A stretch of DNA of 64,000 nucleotides, taken from Rubricoccus sp038746605. Lineage in GTDB: Bacteria; Bacteroidota; Rhodothermia; Rhodothermales; Rubricoccaceae. The translations under genes and the position numbers were made by a program. This document shows, in pieces, positions 40,302 through 49,206 of the stretch. How positions within the stretch are numbered: position 1 is the stretch's first letter; each line of letters opens with the position of its first letter. Location of the stretch: positions 62,001-126,000 of the forward strand of contig JBCDKM010000011.1 in assembly GCA_038746605.1 (NCBI GenBank), read 5' to 3'. Under the pieces are notes generated by a model, which was given only the letters and a program-made list of their open reading frames with translations, was not told the DNA's origin and did not search any database.

Positions 40302-42146
40302 TTACTCCGACGCCTCGGCGAGCGGATCGCGGTACAATGGTCTCGCGTGACGGTCGAAGGGACGCGTGACATCGGCGTAGCAGATCAGCATCTCGTCCGT
40401 GGACTTACGGCCCCACCGGACCGAGCGGCTGGGATCGGGGTTGAGGGGATTGCGGCTCGAGTTGTCGAACCGGGCGTGACACTCCAGCCGAGTCCCTCGC
40501 GGAAGCGACAAGGGCTCTGCCATCTCGTACCGGTGCTGCCAGTTGAACGAGTACTGAGGGACGGAGACCAGCGTATCGCGCCGCCCCCCCGGGTACACCA
40601 CCTCATATCGAACCTCGGCCCCGCGATAGTGCATGTGCGGACGGACGCTGTGGAGCAAGACACTGTCCTCGAGGACAATCGCCGCCGACGCCCGGTAGGC
40701 GGGGTCCCCAGCAGGGATGTCGAGCCGCCTCGGACGCGGAGCGAGCGACGCGTGCTGGCGCTCTGGCGGTTCCCCGGCGAGGTACAGCCCGACTCGAATC
40801 GAGTCGGTCAGCGCCCGGCCAATCGTGACGTAGTGGAGTTGCAGCGCGAGAGAGGATCCGGCCGGGAGAAGCCGGGCAGAACCATCCGGGAAGGGAGTCG
40901 GGACACTCCCCGGCGAATAGCCCTCCAGCATGTCATCGCGCCACCGGTTTTTTCCGCGAGGCGCCGATCCCACGTCTGGGTGCTCCACGACCGCAATCGC
41001 GTGGTGCAGCACGGCGGGCGTTCCGGGCCGGATATCGACGGCTCGGACCCACTCGTCGCGGTCCAGCTCGATGTCCACTGTCTCGTATCGGTAGTCCACC
41101 ACCCCGGTCGCCGGGATGGACTGCGGCGGGAGAGTGAGCACGAGGTCCGGCGGTCCGAGCGGCCACTCGGGCAGCGGCTCCCGAATGCGCTCTGCGAACG
41201 GATCGCCCCCGTCTCCTCGCGGGGCTCCGGCATCGACCCACTCGACAATCGCGCGCCGCTCTGCGTCCGTGAGCACCCGCTCGGACGCGAGGTGTCCGAC
41301 AGACGGATCCGCCTGCCACGGCGGCATCCGTCGCGTCATCACCACCTCGCGAATCATGGGCGCCCACCCGCGCACCGTCTCATAGTCCGTCATCGCCCAC
41401 GGCCCGATACCGCCCGATTGGTGACAGGCCTGGCACTTCGTCTCCAGGATGGAGGCAATCTCCCCGGTATACGTCGGCGCGGTCTCGCGCTCCGGCAGAG
41501 CCAGGAGGCAGCCCTTCGGCGGAACCACCCGTACCTCGGGGAGCACGCCCGAGAGATGAGCCCTGAGCGCATCCGCGAGGTAGTGCGTGGTCGCCTCCGC
41601 GCGCTGCGACTCGTACCCGAGCCGGTCATCCACAGGACCTCGATACACGATCCGTTGCGTCCGGCCATCCACGACGATGGCCTCGGCGGTCCGGCGGACC
41701 TCCAGAGCCTGCGCGACCAGCTGGTCCTCGTCCACGAGGATCGGCACGTCCAGGCCAAAGGTCTCCACCTCGGCGTTGATCGACCGCCGGTCATCCTGAA
41801 GGCTCGCGTTGAGCATAAAGAAGACGACGCCCTCCGGCTCGAACCGGTCTCGGATGTCCTGGAAGGCGGGCGCCGCATGACGCGCGATTGGGCACCCATT
41901 CCCCTGCACGAAGAGCACGACCGCGGGCGCGTCCGAGTAGTAAGACAGCGTGTGGAAGGCTCCGTTCGAGTCGTAGAGACCGAAGTCTGGCACCTGACCG
42001 ACGGCGTCGTCCACCTTCGCAACCGACGGAGGTCCAGTTCCTCGCCACGCCCAGACGGCCAGCAAGAACACGGCGACACAAGGGACCAGCACCAGCCGAA
42101 GCGGGCGCGAACGAGAGATCATCGGACCGGGGAAGGCAACACCCAT
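40302..42146 (-). CDS. Membrane-anchored redoxin / cytochrome c / PHM-like copper monooxygenase fusion
   Basis: A 614-residue extracytoplasmic protein. An N-terminal membrane anchor (LRLVLVPCVAVFLLAVWAW) leads to a thioredoxin-like redoxin domain (about 45-200; VVLFVQGNGCPIARH with a single Cys85). A haem-c motif C238-Q-A-C241-H242 follows, with distal Met candidates in MTRRMPPWQAD. The C-terminal half resembles the copper type II ascorbate-dependent monooxygenase (PHM) fold: AVLHHAIAVVEHPD, LALQLHYVT, LHSVRPHMHYRG, ECHARFDNSSRNPLNPDP. Similar three-part proteins occur in environmental bacteria; the substrate is unknown. An ATG at 42122 is an alternative start. It lies opposite to and between hisF and the hisA fusion. 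Confidence 0.82.
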   Translation of the reverse strand: MGVAFPGPMISRSRPLRLVLVPCVAVFLLAVWAWRGTGPPSVAKVDDAVGQVPDFGLYDSNGAFHTLSYYSDAPAVVLFVQGNGCPIARHAAPAFQDIRDRFEPEGVVFFMLNASLQDDRRSINAEVETFGLDVPILVDEDQLVAQALEVRRTAEAIVVDGRTQRIVYRGPVDDRLGYESQRAEATTHYLADALRAHLSGVLPEVRVVPPKGCLLALPERETAPTYTGEIASILETKCQACHQSGGIGPWAMTDYETVRGWAPMIREVVMTRRMPPWQADPSVGHLASERVLTDAERRAIVEWVDAGAPRGDGGDPFAERIREPLPEWPLGPPDLVLTLPPQSIPATGVVDYRYETVDIELDRDEWVRAVDIRPGTPAVLHHAIAVVEHPDVGSAPRGKNRWRDDMLEGYSPGSVPTPFPDGSARLLPAGSSLALQLHYVTIGRALTDSIRVGLYLAGEPPERQHASLAPRPRRLDIPAGDPAYRASAAIVLEDSVLLHSVRPHMHYRGAEVRYEVVYPGGRRDTLVSVPQYSFNWQHRYEMAEPLSLPRGTRLECHARFDNSSRNPLNPDPSRSVRWGRKSTDEMLICYADVTRPFDRHARPLYRDPLAEASE

Positions 42147-42248
42147 AGCCTTCGCAAGCCACGGGTCCCGGTCAACTTACCGTAGACCGATCAATCTCCA
42201 GTGCCCTCATGCACTCCACAACCCGACCTCCTGACCGTCCCAGTCCCT

Positions 42249-42268
42249 CCGCCTCGACGCCGAGGCCG
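42249..42268. repeat. Degenerate dispersed palindrome before the hisA fusion
   Basis: CCGCCTCGACGCCGAGGCCG, two mismatches to the core, ending 8 nt before the ATG at 42277. Confidence 0.5.
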
Positions 42269-42276
42269 ACCCTCTC

Positions 42277-43512
42277 ATGATCATTCCCTCCATCGATCTC
42301 TCCGGTGGCCAGGCCGTCCAGTGGCGCCAGGGCCGCGACCCCGTCCTCGCGCGCGACGACGTATTTGCGCTGCTGGAGCGGTTCTCCCTCTACGGCGAAG
42401 TCGCCGTGATCGACCTCGACGCCGCGACGGGCTCCGGCTCCAACGCGGACCTCATCCGCGATCTCCTCGCGACCGGCGCACCGATTCGCGTCGGCGGTGG
42501 GATTCGTGATCTGGAAACCGCGCGAGGCTGGGTCAAGGCGGGCGCGGCGCGGGTCATCCTCGGCACCGCTGCCCGCGAGGACTGGGTGCTGAAGCTCCCG
42601 AAAGACCGCGTGGTCATCGCGCTGGACGCGAAAGGCGACGAGTGGACCACGCATGGCTGGCGCGAGGGCTCCGGCGAGACGGTCGCGGACCTCATCGCGC
42701 CGATGGCGGAACGCTGCGGCGCCTTTCTCTACACGCAAGTAGAGAAAGAGGGCATGATGCAGGGCGTGGACTGGCCTCGTGTGGAGCAGGTCGTGACCGC
42801 CTCCCCAGTGCCTGTGACCGTCGCGGGCGGAATCACGACAGCGGACGACGTGGCGCGCCTCCATCGTCTCGGGGCGAACGCGCAAATCGGGATGGCGATC
42901 TACACGGGCGCACTGGACCTCGCGGACGCCTTCGTCGCCCAGGTCGACTTCGCGAAGGGCGACGGCCTCGTGCCAACCATCGCGCAAGACGCCGCGACGG
43001 GAGACGTGCTCATGCTCGCTTATTCCACAGAAGAGAGCCTTCGAGCCGCTCTGACGAATCGCGCCGGGACGTACTGGAGCCGCTCGCGTGGCGAGCTCTG
43101 GCAAAAAGGCGCCACGAGCGGCCACCACCAGCGCCTCGTCCGCGTAGATCTCGACTGCGACGGCGACACGATTCTGTTTCTCGTTGAGCAGACCGGCCAT
43201 GCGTGTCACCTCCAGCGTCCCTCCTGCTTCGCGACTCAAACCGGCCCGTTCACTCTGCAAACCCTGGACCGAACGCTCGCAGACCGACTGGAATCAGCAC
43301 CCGAGGGCTCGTACACCGCCAAGTTGTTTGCCAACGCTGACCTCCGCGCCGAAAAGCTCCGCGAGGAGATCGAGGAGGTCCTGAGTGCTCCCGACCGCGA
43401 CAACCTTCGCTGGGAGGTCGCGGACGTGATCTACCACCTCCTCGCGCACGCTCGTGCGGAGGGCCTCTCTCTCCGCAACATCGAGGCCGAGTTGGCCTCC
43501 CGCCACGCCTGA
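42277..43512 (+). CDS. HisA-HisI-HisE triple fusion
   Basis: A 411-residue polypeptide covering three histidine steps. Residues 1-223 are a HisA-type ProFAR isomerase barrel (MIIPSIDLSGGQAVQW, D117 in ALDAKG, TVAGGITTADDV). Residues 224-320 are HisI, phosphoribosyl-AMP cyclohydrolase (YWSRSRGELWQKGATSGHHQ, metal loop DLDCDGD, HACHLQRPSCF). Residues 325-411 are HisE, phosphoribosyl-ATP pyrophosphatase (LREEIEEVL, NLRWEVADVIYHLLAHA). In HisA the usual TxIxxDG reads YTQVEKEGMM, so the Asp is Glu, as in eukaryote-like HisA. HisIE fusions are common, but the addition of HisA is unusual. hisD follows after 62 bp. Confidence 0.92.
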   Translation: MIIPSIDLSGGQAVQWRQGRDPVLARDDVFALLERFSLYGEVAVIDLDAATGSGSNADLIRDLLATGAPIRVGGGIRDLETARGWVKAGAARVILGTAAREDWVLKLPKDRVVIALDAKGDEWTTHGWREGSGETVADLIAPMAERCGAFLYTQVEKEGMMQGVDWPRVEQVVTASPVPVTVAGGITTADDVARLHRLGANAQIGMAIYTGALDLADAFVAQVDFAKGDGLVPTIAQDAATGDVLMLAYSTEESLRAALTNRAGTYWSRSRGELWQKGATSGHHQRLVRVDLDCDGDTILFLVEQTGHACHLQRPSCFATQTGPFTLQTLDRTLADRLESAPEGSYTAKLFANADLRAEKLREEIEEVLSAPDRDNLRWEVADVIYHLLAHARAEGLSLRNIEAELASRHA

Positions 43513-43574
43513 TCCACTCGCTGGGGGTGTTGCGACACGCATCCTCGGTCAGAACCTCACGCCTCATCCTTCCG

Positions 43575-44792
43575 ATGACCTCCGCCCTTTCCCTGATCCC
43601 TGCGTCCGGCTGGCAGCGCCCCCGCACCGCCGATGCCTCCTCGGCGATGGAGGACGCCCGCGCCATCCTGGACAGCATCCGCGCCGAGGGGGACGACGCC
43701 ATCCGGGCCCACTCCCTCCGCCTCGATGGCTTCGAGCCCCAGGTCGTGGAGCTACGCCCATTCGAGACTTACGACCTGGACGACGAGACCGCCGAGGCGG
43801 TCCGACTCGCGCATGACCGCGTGACGCGCTTCGCGAAGATGCAGCGCGAAACCTACCAGGACCGCCAGTTCACCGACGAGACCGGGACCTACGGTCAGCG
43901 CATTGTGCCGGTCCGGTCTGTGGCGGCGTACGTGCCCGGCGGCCGTCACCCGCTCGTCTCCACGGCTCTGATGACTCTCGTCCCAGCCCGCGTGGCAGGC
44001 GTCGACACCCGCGTCGCCGTCTCTCCGAGCGATCACCCGGCGGTGCTCGCCGCGTGCAGCCTCGCGGGCGCTACCGCATTCGTGCATCTCGGTGGGGCAC
44101 AGGCGATTGGCGCGATGGCGTACGGGAGCCGCCTCCATCCCGCCGTGGACATGATCGTCGGGCCGGGCAACGCGTGGGTCAACGCCGCGAAGGCGCTCGT
44201 CCAGGGGACCGTCGGCATCGACACCCTCGCAGGACCAAGCGAGGTGCTCCTCATCGCGGGACCCGGGGACGACCCGACGCTCCTCGCCTGGGACCTCCTC
44301 GCGCAGGCGGAGCACGACCCGCTCGCGTTCTCGGTCCTCGCGAGTTGGGACGCCGGGCTACTGGAATCCGTTGCTGAGGTGCTCGGCGCGATGCCCGAGG
44401 CGGAGGAAGTCCTCGCGCGTGATGGGATCCAACTCGTCCTCGCGGAATCTCCAGACGCCACCGTCGCCTTCTCCAACGCGATGGGTCCCGAGCACCTCCA
44501 CGTTCACACCGAGGCGGTGGAGGCCAGCGCGCTGACCAGCTACGGCTCGCTCTTTCTCGGCCCCGAGAGCGCGGTCGCCCTCGGGGATTACCTCTCCGGT
44601 CCCAACCACACCCTCCCGACGAGCGGTTACGCGGCGGTCAAGGGCGGCTTGTCGGTCGGAGACTTCCTCCGCGTGCTGACCTGGCAACGCGTGACGGAGG
44701 ATGGCCTCGCCCGCCTCGGGCCTGCCGCCGCCCGTCTCGCAGATGTGGAGGGGCTGGCTGCCCACGCGGAGAGTGTGCGCATCCGGCTCTAG
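43575..44792 (+). CDS. hisD: Histidinol dehydrogenase
   Basis: HisD oxidises histidinol to histidine in two NAD-dependent steps with a zinc ion. The 405-residue enzyme shows VPGGRHPLVSTALMTLVPARVAGV, FVHLGGAQAIGAMAYG, DMIVGPGNAWVNAAKALVQG, IDTLAGPSEVLLIA, DLLAQAEHDPLAFSV, and the catalytic His residues in GPEHLHVHT and SGPNHTLPTSGYA. The ATG at 43575 was chosen because upstream residues are not conserved. It closes the second his segment. hisC and the phosphatase are not in the window. Confidence 0.95.
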   Translation: MTSALSLIPASGWQRPRTADASSAMEDARAILDSIRAEGDDAIRAHSLRLDGFEPQVVELRPFETYDLDDETAEAVRLAHDRVTRFAKMQRETYQDRQFTDETGTYGQRIVPVRSVAAYVPGGRHPLVSTALMTLVPARVAGVDTRVAVSPSDHPAVLAACSLAGATAFVHLGGAQAIGAMAYGSRLHPAVDMIVGPGNAWVNAAKALVQGTVGIDTLAGPSEVLLIAGPGDDPTLLAWDLLAQAEHDPLAFSVLASWDAGLLESVAEVLGAMPEAEEVLARDGIQLVLAESPDATVAFSNAMGPEHLHVHTEAVEASALTSYGSLFLGPESAVALGDYLSGPNHTLPTSGYAAVKGGLSVGDFLRVLTWQRVTEDGLARLGPAAARLADVEGLAAHAESVRIRL

Positions 44793-45214
44793 GGCGCCAG
44801 CCGGGTAGCCGTGGAGCGAACGACCGTCAGCCGCGGGTCGGACCCGCCCGAGAGGAGGTATTCGTCCGTCTCTCCCGCGTGGCGGACTTGGAGAGTGACA
44901 TTCAACAGAAGGTCCGGGCCGGTCTCGAACACTACCTCCGCCCTGGCCGGGATGAGGGCTTCGCACTCTCCCCCCTGCGGAACGCGGATTCCCTCGACGG
45001 TGATCGTGCGAGTCAGCCCCTCTCGGTCGAGGTCTGTGAGCAGCGGCCGGTTACAGCCCGTGTCGTCCACAGCCACCAGTTGTACCGCCGCAGTCGTTTG
45101 GTTGACCGAAACGAGGGAGATCTCAACGATCCCGTCGTAGTCGGCCACGTCGGAGCCCAAGGCATCGCACGCCGCGAGTGCGAGCAGAGGGAGGAGAAAC
45201 AGGGCGGTGCGCAT
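44789..45214 (-). CDS. Small lipoprotein of unknown function
   Basis: A 141-residue lipoprotein with signal and lipobox LALAAC (Cys16). The mature part is beta-rich (IVEISLVSVNQTTAAVQLVAVD, LLLNVTLQVRHAGETDEYLLSG) with two Cys (GCNRPLL, GECEAL) that could form a disulfide. No family is recognised. It is convergent with hisD and overlaps its stop by 4 bp. Confidence 0.68.
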   Translation of the reverse strand: MRTALFLLPLLALAACDALGSDVADYDGIVEISLVSVNQTTAAVQLVAVDDTGCNRPLLTDLDREGLTRTITVEGIRVPQGGECEALIPARAEVVFETGPDLLLNVTLQVRHAGETDEYLLSGGSDPRLTVVRSTATRLAP

Positions 45215-45357
45215 GGTGATCGCGAAGAGATCCCGCAGCTTACATCGCCTCGGCCCTCACCCAACGTCCCAAGCGGAGTGCCCTTCTCGCCCGTCTCGGA
45301 CACATAGACGGGCGACCGTATAGCGCGAGAGCCATCACCTCCTCGCGTCGGCACGCG

Positions 45358-47193
45358 CTACTCCACTGTCACGCTCTTCGCGAGGTTGCGCGGCATGTCC
45401 ACGTCGCAGCCGCGCATGACCGCCACGTGATAGCTCAGAAGCTGAAGCGGGATCACGGTCAGGAGCGGCTCAAAGGCGTCGAGGGTTTTCGGGATCTCGA
45501 TGACGTGCTCCGCGAGGTCGTCGAGGTCACGGTTGCCCGCATCCGTGATCGCGATGACAGAGCCCTGCCGGGCTACTACCTCCTCAATGTTGCTCACCAC
45601 CTTCTCATAGGTTGCGTCGCGCGTGGCGATGAAGAGCACCGGCATGAACCGGTCGATGAGCGCGATGGGTCCATGCTTCATCTCTGCCGCCGGGTAGCCT
45701 TCGGCATGGATGTAGCTGATCTCCTTGAGCTTCAGCGCGCCCTCCAGGGCGACGGGGAAGTTGACGCCGCGTCCGAGGTACAGCGCGTTCTGCGCCAGCC
45801 TCATCTCGCGGGCGATGGCCTGGATCTGCTCGTCGGTCTCTAGGACGGTGCGGATCTGACCGGGGATCGCTGCGAGAGCTTCGAGGTGCAGCTTGAGGTC
45901 CGCCTCGGTGATGGTGCCGCGCTGCTGCGCGAGGAGAAGCGCGATCTGCGCAAGGACCGTCACCTGTGCTGTGAACGCCTTCGTGCTCGCCACGCCGATC
46001 TCGGGTCCGGCGTGGAGGTAGACCCCCGCGTGCGTCTCCCGCGCGATGGTGCTGCCCACCGCGTTGACGACCCCGAGTGCGAGCACGCCCGCCTGCTTCG
46101 CCTGGCGCACGGCTGCCAGGGTGTCTGCCGTCTCCCCGGACTGGCTGATGACGAGCACCACGTCGCGCTCCGTCAAGACAGGGTCTCGGTAGCGGAACTC
46201 GCTCGCGTACTCCACTTCGACAGGGATCCGTGCGAACCGCTCGATCAGGTACTCGCCCACGAGCCCGGCGTGCCAGGACGTTCCGCAAGCACAAATCACG
46301 ATGCGCTCTGCTGCCGCGAGTTGCTTCTCGACCACATCGAGGCCGCCGAGCCGGACGGTGCCCTCGTCCGCACGGACGCGGCCCCGCATCGCGTTCTCCA
46401 GCGCCTCTGGCTGCTCCATGATCTCCTTGAGCATGAAGTACTCATAACCGCCCTTCTCGATCTCCTCCAGGTCCCACTCCAACTGGTGGACTTCCTTCGC
46501 GACCGGGGCGCCGTTGATCTCGGAGACCTCGTACCCATCGCGCCGGACAACGGCCATCTCGCCATCGTTCAGGTACACCACGTTGCGCGTGTACTCGATG
46601 AACGGACTCGCGTCCGATCCGATGAAGTGCTCGCCCTCGCCGACGCCTAGGAGCAGTGGGCTCCCGTTTCGCGCCACCACGAGTTCGTCCGGGTTGTCCA
46701 TCGAGAGCGCGACGATGCCGTAGGCACCTTCCACCTGGGTGAGCGCCTGACGAACCGACTCGGGAAACGAGAGCCCCGTCTCGTGCTGCACGTCCTCGAT
46801 GAAGTAGGCGAGCACCTCCGTGTCGGTCTCACTCGCGAACGTGTAGCCTTTCTCCAGGAGACGGCGCTTGATGGCGCCGTAGTTCTCGATGATCCCGTTG
46901 TGGATGATCGCGAAGCGACCGTGCGAAGCCGTGTGCGGGTGCGCGTTCAGGTCGGTCGGCGCGCCGTGCGTAGCCCAGCGCGTGTGCCCCATCCCGACGG
47001 TGCCCTCGATGGGCCGACTCCTGAGCATAGACGCGAGCTCGTCCACTTTGCCCTCTTTCTTGCGAACGTCGAGCTCGCCGTTCGCCACGGCGACGCCAGC
47101 GGAGTCGTAGCCGCGATATTCGAGTCGTTTGAGTCCGGTGACGAGGAGGTCGCCCGCCTGACGGGGACCGATGTAGCCGACGATGCCGCACAT
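45358..47193 (-). CDS. glmS: Glutamine-fructose-6-phosphate aminotransferase (isomerizing)
   Basis: GlmS makes glucosamine-6-phosphate for cell wall and LPS. The 611-residue enzyme begins MCGIVGYIG, where Cys2 becomes the N-terminal nucleophile after Met removal; this fixes the ATG at 47193. The glutaminase domain shows LEYRGYDSAGVAV, GMGHTRWATHGAPT and HNGIIENY. The two SIS domains carry ACGTSWHAGLVGEYLIE, ISQSGETADTLAAVR and ASTKAFTAQV, and the end is DMPRNLAKSVTVE. No glmS ribozyme was seen in the 156 bp upstream. A TAGATTCG box lies 74 nt before the ATG. Confidence 0.97.
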   Translation of the reverse strand: MCGIVGYIGPRQAGDLLVTGLKRLEYRGYDSAGVAVANGELDVRKKEGKVDELASMLRSRPIEGTVGMGHTRWATHGAPTDLNAHPHTASHGRFAIIHNGIIENYGAIKRRLLEKGYTFASETDTEVLAYFIEDVQHETGLSFPESVRQALTQVEGAYGIVALSMDNPDELVVARNGSPLLLGVGEGEHFIGSDASPFIEYTRNVVYLNDGEMAVVRRDGYEVSEINGAPVAKEVHQLEWDLEEIEKGGYEYFMLKEIMEQPEALENAMRGRVRADEGTVRLGGLDVVEKQLAAAERIVICACGTSWHAGLVGEYLIERFARIPVEVEYASEFRYRDPVLTERDVVLVISQSGETADTLAAVRQAKQAGVLALGVVNAVGSTIARETHAGVYLHAGPEIGVASTKAFTAQVTVLAQIALLLAQQRGTITEADLKLHLEALAAIPGQIRTVLETDEQIQAIAREMRLAQNALYLGRGVNFPVALEGALKLKEISYIHAEGYPAAEMKHGPIALIDRFMPVLFIATRDATYEKVVSNIEEVVARQGSVIAITDAGNRDLDDLAEHVIEIPKTLDAFEPLLTVIPLQLLSYHVAVMRGCDVDMPRNLAKSVTVE

Positions 47194-47266
47194 AGGGGTC
47201 TGGGGTGGATCGACGGAAGAAAACGCCAACCGTCGCTTCGTGACCGCACCGCCCGGGAATGCGCGG

Positions 47267-47274
47267 CGAATCTA
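47267..47274 (-). promoter_or_regulatory. Putative -7 box for glmS
   Basis: Reads TAGATTCG on the minus strand, 74 nt before the glmS ATG; one mismatch to TAnnTTTG. Confidence 0.38.
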
Positions 47275-47321
47275 CAGGGCGTCCACGCCACGCCTGACGC
47301 TTTCCTGAGACGCTGACCCTG

Positions 47322-47343
47322 CCCGCCTCGGCACCGAGGCGGG
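47322..47343. repeat. Dispersed palindrome 3' of the small membrane-protein gene
   Basis: The core with CCC/GGG ends, 5 nt after the stop of the 98-residue gene (minus strand) and upstream of glmS. Confidence 0.88.
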
Positions 47344-47348
47344 GGAGG

Positions 47349-47645
47349 TCAGGACGTAGTCGGCGCGCGGAGGCCTCGCGCCCAGAGGAGCCCCGCGCGA
47401 AGCAGAACCGCCACGACGGTGAGCCCGGTCGAGACGAACACGACCGAGACCCACCAGAACGGCAGGATCCAGAGCGCCCAGTAGGTGAAGGAGCGGGGAA
47501 TCGCTTTGAGCACACCCAGAACACCAGGCCCGACCTGCTCGGAAAACACGAGTTCGTACCACCCGAGCGCGTACGTGAGCGCGAGGCAAATCCCAAACGA
47601 GAGGAGCGCAGCGCGCGAGGCGAACCGGAAGGCCGCGTGGCTCAT
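47349..47645 (-). CDS. Small two-helix membrane protein
   Basis: A 98-residue protein with two clear membrane segments (ALLSFGICLALTYALGWYELVF and YWALWILPFWWVSVVFVSTGLTVVAVLL). Its ATG lies 3 bp after the DAHP synthase stop, so it is likely co-transcribed with it. No family is recognised and no function can be proposed. Confidence 0.6.
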   Translation of the reverse strand: MSHAAFRFASRAALLSFGICLALTYALGWYELVFSEQVGPGVLGVLKAIPRSFTYWALWILPFWWVSVVFVSTGLTVVAVLLRAGLLWARGLRAPTTS

Positions 47646-47648
47646 CGG

Positions 47649-48686
47649 CTACGCCGCGGCCAGCTCGACGGGCGCGAGCGTCCGGTCGATGGCCTCCGCG
47701 ACCCGTCGGACCTGCTCCATGAGATCATCGAACTCATCGAGATAGAGAGACTGCGGGCCGTCAGAGAGCGCCTCGGGAGGATTGGGGTGCGTCTCGATCA
47801 TCAGCCCATCCGCGCCCGCCGCGACGGCAGCACGTGCCATCGGCATCACCTTGTCCCGCAACCCGACCCCGTGGCTGGGATCTGCGATGATCGGAAGGTG
47901 GCTCTTCTTTTTCACGACCGGGATCGCGGAGAGATCGAGGGTGTTGCGCGTGGCCGTCTCGAAGGTGCGGATGCCTCGCTCGCAAAGGATCACGTTCGGG
48001 TTGTCCTCCGCGAGGATGTACTCCGCGCTCTGAAGCCACTCCTCGATGGTCGCGCTCATGCCGCGCTTGAGGAGCACCGGCATCCCGGTCTTCCCGACTT
48101 CCTGGAGAAGCGGGAAGTTTTGCATGTTGCGGGCACCGATCTGGAAGATGTGCGCGTACTCCGCCACGGCCGGGATCTGATTGGGACGCATGACTTCCGT
48201 GACCACCTTGAGGCCATGCCGGTCGGCGGCAGCCCGCATGATCCGGAGCCCCTCTACGCCGAGTCCTTGGAAAGCGTACGGCGACGTGCGCGGCTTGTAG
48301 GCCCCGCCTCGGAGGACGCGAGCCCCCGCGCGCGCCACGCGCTCCGCCGCGGCCTCGATCTGTTCTTCGCTTTCCACCGAGCACGGACCCGCCATCACGA
48401 CCACCTCGTCGCCGCCGAACGCGACCCCGTCCACCTCGACGATGCTCCGATCGGGGTGCCACGCCCGGCTGGCGAGCTTGTAGGGGCTGGAGATGCGGAA
48501 CACATCCTTGACTCCATCGAGCACCTTGATGTGGCGAACGTCGAAATCCGGCTTGGCTCCGATGGCGCCCAGGATGGCGTGTTCGTCCCCGGCGGATCGG
48601 TGGACCCCAAAGCCGTACGTCTCCATTCGTTCGATGACAGCTTCGATCTGAGGCTCGGAAGCCCCGCGTTCCATCACGACAACCAT
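47649..48686 (-). CDS. 3-deoxy-7-phosphoheptulonate (DAHP) synthase, regulatory-domain type
   Basis: DAHP synthase starts aromatic amino acid synthesis by condensing PEP with erythrose 4-phosphate. The 345-residue enzyme is the type I-beta form (Thermotoga/AroF-like). The N-terminal 70 residues are a ferredoxin-like regulatory domain (MVVVMERGASEPQIEAVIERM). The barrel shows VVVMAGPCSVESEEQI, VLRGGAYKPRTSPYAFQGLG, QIGARNMQNFPLL, LLKRGMSATIEEWL, IIADPSHGVGLRDKV and MIETHPNPPEALSDGPQ. The ATG at 48686 was chosen; a GTG three codons upstream is possible. With tyrA elsewhere in the window it serves aromatic synthesis. Confidence 0.93.
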   Translation of the reverse strand: MVVVMERGASEPQIEAVIERMETYGFGVHRSAGDEHAILGAIGAKPDFDVRHIKVLDGVKDVFRISSPYKLASRAWHPDRSIVEVDGVAFGGDEVVVMAGPCSVESEEQIEAAAERVARAGARVLRGGAYKPRTSPYAFQGLGVEGLRIMRAAADRHGLKVVTEVMRPNQIPAVAEYAHIFQIGARNMQNFPLLQEVGKTGMPVLLKRGMSATIEEWLQSAEYILAEDNPNVILCERGIRTFETATRNTLDLSAIPVVKKKSHLPIIADPSHGVGLRDKVMPMARAAVAAGADGLMIETHPNPPEALSDGPQSLYLDEFDDLMEQVRRVAEAIDRTLAPVELAAA

Positions 48687-48720
48687 GTCGGTCACAAAAG
48701 GTGGTGGTTTCAGTCGGGAA

Positions 48721-48728
48721 TGAAAGTA
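48721..48728 (-). promoter_or_regulatory. Putative -7 box for the DAHP synthase gene
   Basis: Reads TACTTTCA on the minus strand, 34 nt before the ATG at 48686; two mismatches to TAnnTTTG. Confidence 0.32.
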
Positions 48729-48776
48729 CGCCCCCCTTCTGCGACCGGTGCCCGGTTCGGGCAATCCATCACGTCC

Positions 48777-49205
48777 TCACGCGGCTGTCCTGACGAGCCG
48801 TCCGGCGTTCGGGTGTGCGCTCGGCACCGGCCCTCCCGGAATCGCGGATTGAATCTGTGCCCGCGTGAGAGGGATCGGAACCGCCCGGACTCCCGCGATC
48901 AAGCCGCTCGCCAAGAGGACGATGGCGAGTGCCACGCCTTGCCACCCTGGGATGCGTTCGCGCACGAGCACGAGACAACGCGCGACACAGATCGCGGTCA
49001 GTGGCAGGAGGGCGAGAATGAGAGGCCACTCGGTCCATGGCAACGCCACGAGCATTGCACCTCCGGCGCTGGCGGCCAGAGCAAAGACCACCGCAGCCGC
49101 CCATACGCCAACGTCCGTGCGCGGCTGGGTGCGCCCTGTCGCTACCTCGACGGCGAGAAGCATCGCTGCGACTAGTAGGGAGCCGAATGCGAACAGGAGG
49201 GCCAT
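48777..49205 (-). CDS. Hypothetical membrane protein with heptamer array at its start
   Basis: A 142-residue protein from the ATG at 49205 with about four hydrophobic segments (LLFAFGSLLVAAMLLAVEVATG, VWAAAVVFALAASAGGAMLVAL, WPLILALLPLTAICVARCLVL, GVALAIVLLASGLIAGV). The C-terminus is Pro-rich and soluble. No family is recognised. Six copies of a 7-nt repeat end 1 nt upstream of the ATG, and the frame is open through them (reading PLTAHRS twice) back into the neighbouring gene, so the real start could lie upstream of the array. Confidence 0.58.
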   Translation of the reverse strand: MALLFAFGSLLVAAMLLAVEVATGRTQPRTDVGVWAAAVVFALAASAGGAMLVALPWTEWPLILALLPLTAICVARCLVLVRERIPGWQGVALAIVLLASGLIAGVRAVPIPLTRAQIQSAIPGGPVPSAHPNAGRLVRTAA

Positions 49206-49206
49206 C

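Noticed and set aside
40170..42185. 671-codon plus-strand frame opposite the copper/haem gene
   Set aside because: No family similarity and Arg/Pro/His-rich composition. The minus frame has haem, redoxin and PHM motifs.
47194..47321. Possible glmS ribozyme upstream of glmS
   Set aside because: No recognisable catalytic core; the stretch is short and contains only a promoter-like box.
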